From Suillus spraguei (lineage: Eukaryota; Basidiomycota; Agaricomycetes; Boletales; Suillaceae), in NCBI GenBank assembly GCA_016800925.1, contig JABCPU010000194.1:60136-124135 (forward strand): a stretch of 64,000 nt of DNA, given 5' to 3'. Below, one piece after another: positions 11,843-23,988 of the stretch. A program made the position numbers and the translations under genes. The notes under the pieces were generated by a model. It worked only from the letters and a program-made list of their open reading frames with translations. It was not told the origin of the DNA and did not search any database. The first letter of the stretch is position 1. Each line of letters begins with the position of its first letter.

Positions 11843-12644
11843 GACTAACAGGAGCTATCGACGTTGCAATTGATGGTTGAGCTCAATGACGCAGGGACTG
11901 TGTTACTTACCGACGTCGACGCTGTCAACGACCTCCAATTAATGGATTGCACCACACAGCCTAAAAAGGCAACTGGCATAGCCAAGCTTTTTCTTGACTA
12001 GTAATTCATTTGCCAGGCCCTCCGATGAATTCCACTATCCCTGGATCTATCACCCGTTCACCATTTACTTATCTGCCATTACTGGTTTATGTTCAATGGC
12101 TCAACATAGGTAGTCGTATACAAAATATCTTACAGCACCTGCTTACTCATTTTGAGAAAATGGCAATCAACTCGGTCATTGTTGGATAATGATAATAACT
12201 CGTAGGCAAGTATATCATTGACATTTATTTCATTGAACAGATCAAAGGCCCAGAACATAAAATCATCAGAACAGACCTGTGCGCACCATGCAAAAACTCG
12301 AAGCAGACGACAACACCACTTGAAATCGAACTCAAGTCCAAATCGCTGAATGGCTCACAATGGGGGCCTTGTGCTTATCAGATACGATGCCGGTGTCTCA
12401 AGTGCTTTTGTTTCAGGCGTGAATTCTTACTTGATTTGGTCGTTAGGCCTAAGGCCTTTCACAAAGGGGCCTTAACGTCACCGCGCGCGTCATGCATGAA
12501 GTTCTCGACCCGACATATCTGACATCCTCTTTGTACTTTCTTCCACCCCATTTTGTTTGTTTTCATGTCAAGTTCTGTCACACCCTTGTCTCAGTATTAT
12601 ATATAATACACAAATTCTCATTACACTTGGACCAAGGTCACAAC
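11843..12644. other. Divergent intergenic region between LAM gene and thioredoxin-like gene
   Basis: No gene. It holds the promoters of two divergently transcribed genes. A TATA-like run (TATTATATATAATAC, near 12594-12608) lies about 40-50 bp upstream of the thioredoxin-like ATG. Confidence 0.5.
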
Positions 12645-13162
12645 ATGCCTTTCAACCCCATAGACGATGCTCAAGACTTTACCAGAATTGTGAGTATCTA
12701 TTTGATGCATTCTTAATCCCTTTTCCTCACAATCACTCCCCCGCTCCCAGATCAACAGCGGTAAAACCGTATTGATAGATTTCCACGCAGATTGGAGTGT
12801 ATTGTGCCGCTCGACCTCTCAGCAATTCTCCGAGCTATCTGACACATTCGTCCGTATCGGCGTGGACTTCTATCGCGTGAACGTAGATGAACTAGAAGAT
12901 GTGGTAATGGAGGCTGATGTGCGTGTTGTATGTATTTTCAACATGATGCCGTTGTGGAGCCATTGAAACCGAGGATATTACAGGTCCCTACTTACATGGT
13001 GTTCAAGGACGGGAAGAAGGTCGGGCATGCTACGGGCGTCGACGGGTTAAGTCTACACGTGGGTACCTCGTGTTTGATGTCGTGGACCTCACTGATTTTT
13101 CCGTCTGTCGCGGGTAGAAATTGATGGGTTCATATATGACGAGATGCGAAGTTGTTGCATAA
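12645..13162 (+). CDS. Thioredoxin-like protein lacking the first active-site cysteine
   Basis: Four exons (12645-12689, 12751-12927, 12984-13058, 13118-13162) give exactly 114 codons including the stop, a 113-residue protein of normal thioredoxin length. The fold is recognisable: GKTVLIDFHADW, then the active-site position, then VDFYRVNVDEL, the cis-proline segment VPTYMVFKDGKKV, and a short C-terminal helix. The expected WCxxC reads W-S-V-L-C, so the nucleophilic first Cys is Ser and only the second Cys remains. Classic dithiol reduction is therefore unlikely; a monothiol or binding role is possible. A paralogue with the same exon plan but a CPHC motif lies at 25898-26406. Confidence 0.88.
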
Positions 13163-13951
13163 ATGGAACTTACTGGACAAGAGACAATCAATTGCGTTGT
13201 AATTATATGAAGAGGCTATGGAAGGGATCGTCTGCTTATGATATGGGGAAATCAAATGTACAAGTTACAGCATGTAATATAATGACTGACGTTGACTCAG
13301 CCCTTGCGCGAGGCCATATCACGCTTAGCTAGCTCGCACCAACGTGAAGCCTATCCTCGAATAGCAGATAAGTAACAGAAATCCCGCAATCAGTGCGAAA
13401 AGAAGTTTGCCGTCATGGGAAGAACGTGTCTCGATGCACACCTAGCGCGTCTATAATCGCGAGTTGCGTCAACTAAAACGAACGTTCTCTTCTGCCGCGG
13501 CTGCGTATCGAACTTTGTAAGTTTATACAAAGTGAATCAAGAGCGTCATTGGGATATGAATGCGGGGACGAGTGGCCGGGAGGATCTGCTATGCTACACA
13601 TCATCATCATCATCAATGATTCAGACTGTGAGAGTACGCAGGAACTGATTCTATTTTTTGATTTGTTGGCTTTGAAACAAATATGCAACTCCGTGATGAG
13701 TCTAAGCGCTTTCGGTTATATGGTATGGCCACTCTGTGTCCCTGTGCTGTACTAGTAGGTCTGTACATAGATCGTCGTCCGCCTCATGGCTTCCAATTTT
13801 ACTTTGCATGCTAAATGGGAGCAGAAGCAAGCAAGGACAAACAATCCCTGTTAACTTGTCATTACCGGCATCGTGAACATCGACCTTTCATTTCTTGTTC
13901 TTTCTTTCATTCACCATTCGGACTGCTGCTTTTCTGCTCCTGACCCTCTTC
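13163..13951. other. Intergenic, 3' flank of thioredoxin-like gene
   Basis: No gene model supported. A (TCA)n-like run of ATCATCATCATC occurs near 13600-13613. Confidence 0.45.
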
Positions 13952-16900
13952 ATGCCATTGCTTGCAGGAATATTTGCTAAACGAGATAGGCAATCTGGTG
14001 CTCGCAGCGCACAATCCACTTTAAACGTCCCAACGACGCCGACTTCTACAGCGTCCATCTCTAGTGGCACCGTAGTCTCTTCAGAACCAGATTATGTCTT
14101 TGCAGACAAGCCTCTAAACTCTTTTCCGGCCGCAGCTTATGCCGGTAAAACCACGGCATCATCAAGCAAACTGAAACTACCATTCCGTCGGAGACATGCA
14201 CATCAGCCACATGTCTCAGGCACCTCCCCAAGTGTTTTCTCTCTCAACGATAGTCCGCCACGCGTACATATATCCAGCGTAGTATCTGAATCAGGGCACG
14301 ACCTCCCGCCTCCGCCACCAAGACCGTCTTTCTTTGGAGTATACCACGACCCCAACATTGAATCCACACTTTCGCTTCCCAATGAAAACACACGCCGTCA
14401 TTCTGGCCTAGATACCCCTTCCATTGTCGCACGGAATGAGATACACAGCGCACCCCCGTCTTCTTTGGCGACGCCATCTCACCTAAAAAAATCTGGCGGG
14501 TTTTTCTCCTGGGCTAGGGAGCGTACTAAGTCGAGACCTGTCCCACCACCAGCAACTATTGCAGCACCTCTCATTCCGAGTCCCTCACCGAAGGAGAACT
14601 TTAATTTGAAAGCTTTTCGCCACGTTCGTTCCGAGTCCCCTACTTCTCTAGCTGATGTTCCAAATACCGAGCTTCCACTTCCTCCTGCTCGGCCACGGCC
14701 GCGCGGAGACAGTTTTGCTTCAGATACCTCTCAAAAAATATCTGTGGCAGCATTTCGTGAAGCACAGGCTCGCAGGAGCCGTGCAAATTCTCCTTCCCTC
14801 GATACCCTTCGCATTGAAAATATGTCCAGACAGCGGGCTTCTACAGTTTCAACCCCTACAGGAAGTGAACATCACCTACAAATTAATCGTAATTCGACTG
14901 CGCCTCCACTGTCCATCTTGATTAACCGAACTTCCTCCGCTTTCGACACTAGTAGTACTTCAGAGTCAGATGAATCTGATGAAGTGGATAGTGATGGCGT
15001 GCCTATCAAACCTAGTCGCAAACGCACTGTGACTCGTCGCCCTGGTCCGCGCTCGCAGTCCGATGCGGGGCATGCACCCACGGCATCGAACGCTCAGGTT
15101 CAACGACCAGATCCTCCGAGATGGTCGAAACTGGACAATGTGCAGCTACGGCAGTCTAACAATACGGCTGCCATGCGAGCGAGGGCATCCGCCTCACTAG
15201 TGCTCTCACACCCAATGCTGCTGCCCGTCGTGCGTCGACTTTAGCTACTGCAAACGCTTCTGCTGTATCATTAGGCAAGTATACAAGTTATCGATGTCAT
15301 TCTTGTTCCTAAATATGTCTTTTGGCTTCAGAGAAATCTTCGTTGTCGCCTTTGTCACCAAGAGCGGCAAAGGTTGACAACTCCGATACTTCGTCAGATT
15401 CGGATAATGATTCTGAAAACTTGCCTTTATCCGCGCTCGTTGCACCACGCAGACCGGGAAGTTCTGCATCCATATCAACCAACAGATCCGCTGCTTCGCG
15501 GCCTCGGATGCCCGCGAAGCCCCTGATTGATATCAAATCACTCGTAGGAAGTCCTCCGATGCTCACGCCTGTCCTGAGGCACGAGGATTCAGTGAAAAAA
15601 CCGTCCATAAAGGGTAAGGAACGTGAGGTGGATAGGGATGAGCCCTTTGCTCCTCCCCCTGTTATCAGCTTAACGCCGAGTCGCATGGCTGGAAGTCCTG
15701 CTCCGGAAACTCCCCGTTCACCCGCGAACCCAACTCCTAATATTTCTTCTCCCACTTGCCATAAGAAGTCAAGCAGTGATGTCGGGTCCATCCCTCGGGC
15801 ATCCTCTTCGCCGATCGAGGTTGATGATAATTTGATGGACGCCATCAGACTCGTTACTTCCTTTGATCAATTACGAGATTCCTCACAGTCACCTACACAA
15901 CCTTCCAAACCGCCCGCTCCACCACCTGCTGTCGAACGTTTGCCAGGTGCTGATGACAAACCAGAATCTCCTCGTGACGACCGCATCGTGCCAACACCTG
16001 TTCGAGAGTATAAGCCACCCGCTTCTTTCAGCGTCACTTCACGCCCTCCGCGTCGATATACTACTGATCTCTCTCAGGTAGCATCACCGGCCCCGTCGAC
16101 AGCGACGGTCTCCGCGTCTCCGAAAGGTCTCCGTCTCCACAACGATCACCTTCTCCTATCAAGTCTTCATTCGCTCCTCGTTCTCGTGCAGGCATCCTAG
16201 CTCAGCAGTCAAATGTACCACCAACCGACAAGTCAGATGTTTCTTCCGTCGTCTCGACTTCTCGGTCCTCGCGCTCCTCTCGTGTTCCACCTGTTCCTCT
16301 CATCACCGCTGTGCCCGATTCACCTTCTGTGAAAGCCAGTTGGGGATCTTCGAAGGATTTATACAAGACACGCCCTCCTTCGACGGCAAGTGTGTTGGAT
16401 AGCAGAATGTCTCGACCGCCGTCAGGCACGCTTGTCTCCCTTGCGCCTTCCTCAAGGCCTGGTATGCCCGCAGCACCACAGTCATCTAGTTCGCAGTTGC
16501 AGTCACTCATGCCCTCGCGCCCCTTCGCCAGCAATAATTCTTCACGAGGCGAGAGCCCCACCGGTAGCTCAACAGGTGATTCCAGCAGCGGTCGTGGTGC
16601 GCCATTTACTCCTCGTGATGGCAGTGATCTAGGGGTGAACACTGGGCGGAGGGATGGAAATGATGGGGACTCGACGCTGAAGGCACGCGGGGTGAATGCG
16701 AAGCAATCAGCTGTGAGCTTTGGAGATGATCCGCGGCGTGGCCGTGAGAGGGTGAAGAATGATGATGATGAGGAAAGGCGGAAGGAGAGGAGACGGAGTG
16801 AAGCGAGGTCTGCTATTGAGGTTTGTGTTCTCTTTGGTGATTGTTATTTGTCGTCCTGATTTTTTGGTTGTAGTTTGGGAAAATCGTCAATGGTCGTGGA

Positions 16901-17614
16901 CCCATTGTGCATAATGGTTCTGACGATGATCTCGTACCTCAGCATGGGCAGCAGATGAGCATTAATCCTATGATAGGCATGGATGGTACGTTACCTGGGA
17001 TGAACGCTCATGCGTGGGGGCCGTGGCAGCAGCCCATGCCGACGAGTATGGGACCTATGATTGCTTCCCAGTTCAGCCCCGACCCGACCTTCTTCGCTGC
17101 TCACCAGTACGCGATGATGAACGCAAAGCGAGCGTACCAAATGACAGTGGCTCAGCATGCAATGGCATTAGCTGGAGACGAGTGGGAACGAGGATCCAAT
17201 ATCGGCAGTGGGTCTGTGTATGGAGGCGGTGGAGGTAGCGTGTACAGTGGGATGGGAGGAGGCGGAGGCGGTATGCTGAACGTCCCTGGGATGAGCATAC
17301 CTGGTATGATACCGAATCAATGGTCCATGGGCCCCGTCATGTTCCCTGGTCAGATCAGCGGTACGCAGAGTGAGTTCGGAGGAGGGTCGGGGAGTGTGTA
17401 CGGGCAGTCGTTTGGTCCATCAATGTCCTCCCGCTCAAGCTACGCGCCGTCTGCGTACGGCATCCCGAACAGTTCTGCGAGTTCCTATGGAGGGGGTACA
17501 AGACCGCGCGCCAAGACTGGTGCTTCTCAACCTTCGAATTTTCAGCCGCAGATGCCCAGTAGGAATCCTGGGCGAAAAGCTGCTCCCCCGTCGAGCTGGA
17601 AGAGCTCCCGATAA
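13952..17614 (+). CDS. Large Ser/Pro-rich low-complexity protein, function unknown, with apparent frameshifts
   Basis: The likely start at 13952 gives MPLLAGIFAKRDRQSG; an in-frame upstream ATG at 13895 would add a hydrophobic stretch. The protein is mostly disordered, with Ser/Pro-rich tracts. It ends in a Gly/Met-rich region (MSINPMIGMDGTLPG, SVYGGGGGSVYSGMG), with a charged stretch before the last intron. Two introns are clear: 15275-15331, with a GC donor (GCAAGT) and CAG acceptor, and 16821-16873 (GT-AG). Two places need a frame change. One is near 15191-15200, where RARASAS continues in another frame as TSALTPNAAARRASTL; a 47-bp GT-AG intron is an alternative explanation. The other is at the CTCTCTC run 16069-16075, before GPVDSDGLRVSERSPSP. 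Reading resumes cleanly after both. I do not recognise a defined domain. Confidence 0.7.
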
Positions 17615-18697
17615 CACGACAATTTCATGACGTTCATCCATTTTTCGATTTTCGCTTGCATATTTATTGAGACATCCAACCTAGTCGCTCTTTGGTACTA
17701 TGACTTTTCTTTTAATTCTGCGACAAGTCTTCGAACTTTTTCTGTTTGTTTATTGACGACGCTGACGGATATGCTTGCATACAATAAAGATGCGCGTGGA
17801 TTTTGCATGGTCCTTTTGATTCGATTTCGACTTTCTTATCATCGTCATTATTTTGCATTGGCATTGAAACTAGCATTTACCATGATCATCATAGGTTCCT
17901 GTTGAAGCAATCGTAAGCATTATCAATCTCACCTGCTCGCATTGTCATCGTTTAATATTTAGGACATGTTGTGTGATGGCCTTGGCCCAGTGCAAAGCTT
18001 CACTTGTACGGATATGTGGAAAAGGACTGAGAATCCTCTTGAGTCATTTACCACCGCCAGCCGTCTCCGATAGGAATGAAGACATCGTGGAGGGGCTGAT
18101 ACTCTGGATAAAATTATATGGGTCTGTAAGATTCTTTATAGGTGGGTTCAGCGACTGAGTCAGCTCCCCCCTACGACTTGATTCGACCGATTCCATTCTC
18201 GTGCACTGATGGTGGCGAGTGCTAGGCAATGTTCACTCTCACGTACGATGACTGATGCATGTGAGTACGTATACAAACTTTCACCTGAGGACACTAAATT
18301 CAAGGTTTCTGCCGACGCAGGCGGCCATTCTCAAGTGAAATGGAAACCGCACATCACCGAACGATGAACGATTATTAATTGGCTGACTACGTTACTGATG
18401 TAACTCTATATCTAGCAAGGGCCGTAATGGTATATGCAGAACCCCTCTGCGAGCCAGTCGGTCTCACCTACTGAGTGCAACACAGCATGTCGTAGTAGAT
18501 GCTGACAATTGCACAGTACGTTATAGGAATGGACTTCAAGTTAGTACTATTAATGACGACTCTTTTTTATGAATACCGAGTGTCCTCACAGGATGTTAGT
18601 CTGCTGCGCTTCAACGTTAACCATTGGGTACTGCCTCGGCGGGGCATTCAGGCATAAAAAGGCAACGATTGAAAGGTTAGTTGCTTTTCATTTGAAG
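17615..18697. other. Intergenic, nothing recognised
   Basis: It contains the 3' flank of the Ser/Pro-rich gene and the upstream region of ICMT-like copy 1. No exon chain or repeat identified. Confidence 0.45.
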
Positions 18698-19458
18698 ATG
18701 GCGTCGCTTCTCAAAGTTCCACTTATCCTCTCTTCTGCTATCACGCAGCAAATATCAATGACACCCCCAAACGTCGCCTCAAGCAAAGAGATCGTTCAAA
18801 AAACATTTAATGAGTGGGTTTTGACTCAGCTTATTACATACGGGTTTCCGATTATGAAGGCGAGTGTTTTAATTACTTGTCCATGATCATTCTTATAAGT
18901 GGAGTGATGTACCAGACAATGTACTGGGCTATTTCTTTCGCAGAGATCGTCACCATTTTTGCCTCTCATACAACAGACTCTTCGTCCCTTATGCGGGTCA
19001 TTACACAGTATGCGAGAATTCGTGACACTCCTATTACTTTCCCTTTCATTGTGGGCACCGCACTTGCTGTTGCAGGAGGTCTCGCCCGCTGGTGGTGTTT
19101 TCGCACCCTCGGACGTTTTTTCACCTTCCAACTCAGTGTCCGAAAAGGGCACCATATTGTCACGACCGGACCATACGCTGTCATACGCCATCCATCATAC
19201 ACAACAGCTTTTATACAGATCACCGGCATAGTAATCCTGCACGGATCACCCACTTCATGGCTTAGACGCTCCGGAGTTTTAGATATTCCCGGACTTAAAT
19301 TGGCAGTGGTGGCATGGTTGGCGCAGATGGCAGTTGTTACGATAAGCTTGTTGTGCAGGGTCAACCAAGAGGATGAAGCACTGAAATTGGCTTTCGGAGA
19401 TGAGTGGGAGAGGTGGGCAAAGGTAGTCAGGTACCGACTAATACCTGGCGTCTACTGA
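18698..19458 (+). CDS. ICMT-like isoprenylcysteine carboxyl methyltransferase, copy 1 (intact)
   Basis: Two exons (18698-18859 and 18916-19458) encode 234 residues. The family catalyses SAM-dependent methylation of prenylated C-terminal cysteines in the ER membrane. Recognised features are several membrane segments, RWWCFRTLGRFFTFQLS, the motif TGPYAVIRHPSYT near 150, and the C-terminal EDEALKLAFGDEWERW followed by YRLIPGVY. The intron 18860-18915 begins GCGAGT rather than GT and ends CAG. This choice keeps phase 0 and gives the same 54-residue first exon as copies 2 and 3. It is the first of a local family (copies at 23225 and 27987, relic near 27170). The substrate is unknown. Such short ICMT-like proteins are expanded in mushrooms and need not be the housekeeping Ste14 enzyme. 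Confidence 0.87.
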
Positions 19459-20341
19459 ACCCATGACACTTGACATGTTGGTATTTTGTGATGGTTACAA
19501 CTATTCATCATTCAATGTTTTATCTAGGTGACCTTCATACGAGAAGATTGTCGCTCCTCCAAAATTGAAGGGAATTACAAAGTTCATATCATTTGTTTTG
19601 ATAGGGGAGGTTATGTACTGGTATCATTTAGTCGCTATTGGCAATAACATCGCAGTCCTTGGCTTAAGTCTTAAGTAATATGCACTTTTCCTGATTGGCA
19701 TGCCTCTTGGTGATAGGCTACGCGCAATCTGAACTTTCACCCAGGTGCAACACTAGTAGAGTAGCGCTTGGATGGATAATTGTTGGGTATTTACCGTGGG
19801 TACTCCTCGGCAACGTTCCGGCATACTATTAATATCCTTCTCTTCGGCAATGCGACGTTCCTGGCTCCGTCAACGTTCGGCAAGTCCGTGCTCGCTGTCT
19901 GCCACAGCGAGCTCGCATTTCAGACGTTCCCTTCAACGTTTCGCGTCGCATATTTTTGCAGATGATTATACAGTATTAATATACTGTTCTATAGGCATAA
20001 AACACATATAATATGTCTATGTGACGTGTGCTCGTCCTTCGCACTGATGTATTTGCGCATGCTAGCTGTACACAGCGCTGTGGAGAGTGCGAAACAAGCG
20101 GTGTATTCAAGCATTGTGGTTGACGACAAATGAAGAGAAAGATACGGCGAACGTAGTTTACAATAAAAACCGTCCGTCCGTCCGCAGGTGAGCGGAATGC
20201 TTGTATCAACTTAGACACGCCGCATGTGCATCAGGCCCCACTGTCATATCCAATTAGATCAGGTACATAGGAATATCAGGTGATCCGTATGCTGCTTTGC
20301 ATCTGAAAAAACAATGCTTCATATACTTTGGCAATTCCATA
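19459..20341. other. Intergenic between ICMT-like copy 1 and the protease gene
   Basis: The first ~150 bp after copy 1 (CTTGACATGTTGGT..., TCATACGAGAAGAT...) is repeated after copy 2 at about 23990-24150, so the duplication extended beyond the coding region. Nothing else recognised. Confidence 0.55.
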
Positions 20342-21788
20342 TTAGTTGGTGGTGGCATCAGTGTATGCGGTTGTGGCAAAACCGATGCGGGAGTCGCGGG
20401 TATTAAACACACTGTAGAAGCGCTGGAGGAATACGTAGCCAAGACGAAAGTCATCCCCACTGCCAGTTGGTTTGTTAAGGTTTTTAACGACGAGATATAT
20501 ACCATTGGCAGTACCCCTAAGCTGGGAGTTGAGCGAACGAGGCCAAATTTGGGCGTTAGGGCTCAGACTGTAGGTTTTCTGCCATGCAAGATGGTGAACA
20601 AGGGGTGTGAGGACTGACAAAATTCACGTACTTCGCCAATATGGAAGTCCAAGGGTCGCAGGGCATTGTACTGCTCAAGGGTAATGGAGAGAATTTCAGT
20701 CGCCGGATCTAAATAAGCGCCGGTTGCAGTCTTGTACTTCTCATAGGCATCTATCAAATGTTGATTAGACCATTATTAATTATTACTCACTGATTCTAAA
20801 TACACACCGGAGGCAATCCAAATAAAGGTGCAGCCACAGTCCACTATACCAGCGGTGAGTTTTGAGATCTCCGTGGAGCCGTATGTAATGCGCTGATTGA
20901 TACCCCAAAATTGTGATGCAGGCTTCGTGTTGGTGGTAGAACTGAAACAAACAATTTCTATCAGTCTGGATTGATCCAGGAGCTGAGGTAGCTTACGTGT
21001 ATGCGATGTTGCCTATGTCAAAGCCAGGGTTCTCTTCACCAAAGATGAGCCTTCCACTATCATCTGTATTCGCAGTGGAGGGCCTGAAATAGAGACTAAC
21101 GAGGGGCTGAGAAATGCTGCCTTGCCTAAACAGGCGTTCAGTGACAGTGTAAAGCCCTTTTAGTGGTGCACTTGGTATGGAGCCGAGTGTCAAGATGGTA
21201 GGCCCGATGCCAAGGATACCGTCATAAGCCATGCCCCGCGTTTCAGAAGTGGCAACACCGATGGCCATCTCGTCAATGGTCAGCCCATCAGCAAGACTGA
21301 GGGTGTCCGTGAATAGTATTCCTAGATAATCGTAGGTATTTTCAACTTATGATATTGTTGTACGTCATACCGATGAAGGAGCCACCATTGTAGGTCTTCT
21401 TCATACCCATGCTAATGTTGACGGCGGTATTGGTTGGGTTGTACGGAGTGTCGGCGCCAATCCATGTGTTCGCGCTCCCGGTGTCGACAATCAAACGGTC
21501 TTCAATAATACATTAGCAACTGCATGTTTTCTCAGTGTTGAACTTACAGGATGTAGGGGGGCTGCCAACGCCAACTGATACGCAGGAGATCATATGAAGG
21601 TTTTCCAAAGTAATACCAGTAGCTTGCCAGTGGGCATCATCGCGCTGCACTGGGTTGGTACCATTGGAAAAATGAAGCCTGCTGGTCATGGGGAGGGCGA
21701 TGCGGGAATTGCGAATTTCAACGGCCGAACCCGTGATTGAGGTTGACAAAGCCAGGAGTGTCCACAAGGATGCAGCGGATAACATCAT
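20342..21788 (-). CDS. Polyporopepsin-like secreted aspartic protease (A1), altered second motif
   Basis: Six exons (21548-21788, 21371-21499, 20997-21321, 20808-20941, 20632-20750, 20342-20578) total 1,185 nt, encoding 394 residues, the normal length. It begins with a secretion signal (MMLSAASLWTLLALSTSITG) and a propeptide. The first catalytic motif is intact (LIVDTGSANTWIG, Asp near 86). Family landmarks follow: YDGILGIGPT, QFWGINQRITYGS, LSPNAQIWPRSLN, YSVFNTRDSRIGFA. The second motif, normally GIVDTGTT, reads GIVDCGCT: the Asp near 265 remains but both Thr positions are Cys. The third DTG position affects active-site geometry, so activity may be reduced or changed. The extra cysteines could form a disulfide. 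All introns are 48-57 bp and GT-AG. Confidence 0.92.
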
Positions 21789-22876
21789 GATAGTTCACTG
21801 GAAAGTTATATCATACTCGGTGGCCCATTATATATGTGCTAGCGAACGCGATGGCAACGTTCGAGAACCTTAGTCCCCCTCGGAAAAGCGATGATGAGAT
21901 AGTTGCGATCCGAGTCATCAGGAGTGCAAAGGTTCGAAATGTGGCAAGAGATGGTTTGCTTCACCGACTATCTGAGTTCCCACATACCTAGACGTGACAG
22001 CGGGGCCTGCTGGCACATGTAAATTGACACGTTTCTAGGTCCCCACCCAAATGAATGAATATGTTGGATACTGGGAATCCTTTAGCAGGTGAAGGTAGTA
22101 CTTGGTGGTGTCGTGTGCTCGCATGCTATTATTATATATACAAGGACACGCCTTCGGTTGACTCTCGGACGGCATAATGTGTCTACATACATAGCCATCA
22201 ATGCCTAAAAACTCAGAGTAACATGAGCAGTCGACGACAATGTAATGACATTCCTCCCTTATAGCTAATGAGCAGTGGTAGCGCACTGGCGCCAATTATT
22301 TTGACCATTGCCGTTTTGTCTTACTTATTCCTGGTATTGCAATTTTATCCAATACATTCTTAAGGGAAGTGCCTTTGTGTTTTTGTCACTCGCACGCAAA
22401 CAAATGGAGAATGGCGTATGATTTCGCAACAAAGTTGGCCATGAAGACCAACAGGTGATGTCAGATTCGGTGCATCCATCCAGTGATCATGATCCACTGG
22501 CAGGGTAGTTTACGGTTGGGGGAGGGCTGGTGCTTCAGATCTCGAGTCTCGTGGCACTAAACTCACTCACCGAGGAACCCGAACGGCCATTTCCGAGCCA
22601 TGGAACTCGGTTCTTCTGAGTTCCTATAATCAACGTAAATACAAACGTGAGCCTTGATTGTCACTGCCTTTTGGCGTAACTGTTACAGCTATCTTCATTT
22701 CGATAGGCTAGAAAATTCACTTAACCGCTTTTGTTGGAGCGACACTGTTGTGAACGAGGCTATGAGTTCGAGATACGAAGTTGAAATTTAGAGCCGTAGG
22801 ATAGGACGTAAGTCATCTATTATTTCGGAAATTGCCTTGATACATATATCAGACGAAGTCCGCTGCTGACGCTTTG
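21789..22876. other. Intergenic with a short dispersed repeat
   Basis: Contains the protease promoter region. At 22141-22170 lies a 30-bp sequence (CAAGGACACGCCTTCGGT...) matching 31897-31926 at 28 of 30 positions. No gene supported. Confidence 0.5.
22141..22170 (+). repeat. Short dispersed repeat, copy 1
   Basis: Its partner at 31897-31926 differs at two positions only. On the minus strand both read SES(Q/R)PKACPC, suggesting a shared fragment of a transposable element. Confidence 0.5.
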
Positions 22877-23205
22877 TCAGTATGCCCCATGCTCGGCTTG
22901 GTACTCTCGACACCCCCTCAAGCCGTAGTCATTGGTAAACTTCCAATGCTGTGGTTTGTGTAGCGGTTTTGTTAATATATCTGTTATCATCTCGTCAGTG
23001 CGACAATATTGATGGTGAATTATTCCGTCTTGTCTGATATAGTGATCCTTAACGTCAACATGTTTGGATCTCGCATGGTACTGTGGGTCTCGTGCGATTG
23101 CAAGTGCGGACATGTTGTCTCCATGGAGGATAGTTAGCTCGTTTTGAGGTAAGTCTAATTCCTCAAATAAATTTCGGAGCCACACAGCAACCATCTGATC
23201 AATGG
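22877..23205 (-). mobile_element. Ty1/copia retrotransposon fragment (RNase H end of pol)
   Basis: The frame (stop at 22877) encodes the C-terminal copia RNase H region: WLRNLFEELDLP, ILHGDNMSALAIARDP, RSKHVDVKDHYIR and DILTKPLHKPQHW. The reverse transcriptase that should precede it is absent. The fragment stops within about 20 bp of the start codon of ICMT-like copy 2 (23225). It is a truncated, immobile relic and has probably replaced part of that gene's promoter. Confidence 0.88.
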
Positions 23206-23224
23206 TCAGCTGCTCTCCAAGAAG

Positions 23225-23988
23225 ATGGCGTCACTTCTCAAAGTTCTACTTATTCTCTTCTCTGCTATTACACAGCATGTATCGTTGACACCCCCAAACG
23301 TCCCCTCGAGTAAAGAGATTATTCACCAAACATTTAATGAGTAGGTCTTGACCCAGGTTATTATATACGGGTTTCCGATTATGAAAGTGAGTGTTTTGAT
23401 TGCTCATCCACGATCATTCAACTCATAGAGCAATGCGTCAGGCAATTTACTGGGCAATTTCTTTCACAGAGATCGCCACCATTGCCTCACACAACAGACT
23501 CTCTGTCCGTTATACAGGTCATCATACAGCACCCAATCAGTCAAAGAATTCGTGACACTCCTATTACTTTCCCTTTCATTTTGGGCACCACACTTGCTGT
23601 CGCAGGGGGTCTCACCCGCTGGTGGTGTTATCGCACTCTTGGACGCTTTTTCACCTTCCAACTCAGTGTCCGCAAATGGCACCATATCATCACGACTGGA
23701 CCATACGCTGTCGTACGCCATCCATCATACACAGCAGGTATTATACAGATTACCGGTATACTAATTATGCACGGATCGCCCACTTCATGGCTTATGCAGT
23801 TCGGAATTTTAGATATTCCTGGATTCAAATTACTTGTGGTGGCATTGGTGGTGCAGCTCACAGTTCTTGTGATAAACATAGTGTGTAGGGTCAGCCAAGA
23901 GGATGAAGCACTGAAATTGGCTTTTGGAGTTGAGTGGGAGAGGTGGGCAAAGGTAGTCAGGTACCGACTAATACCTGGCGTCTACTAA
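23225..23988 (+). pseudogene. ICMT-like methyltransferase copy 2, disabled
   Basis: It is closely similar to copy 1 over the whole gene and about 150 bp beyond. Exon 1 (23225-23386) has the same 162-nt length. The intron 23387-23441 uses a normal GTGAGT donor where copies 1 and 3 have GCGAGT. There are two lesions. TAG at 23342-23344 replaces the Trp codon in FNEWVLTQ. A net 5-bp loss near 23480 (ACCATTGCCTCACACAAC against ACCATTTTTGCCTCTCATACAAC in copy 1) shifts the frame. After the shift the frame is open to 23988 and keeps RWWCYRTLGRFFTFQLS, TGPYAVVRHPSYT and YRLIPGVY. Loss of function looks recent. Confidence 0.88.

Noticed and set aside
22877..23205. Complete copia element
   Set aside because: Only the RNase H end is present. 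No gag, protease, integrase, reverse transcriptase or paired LTRs were found around it.
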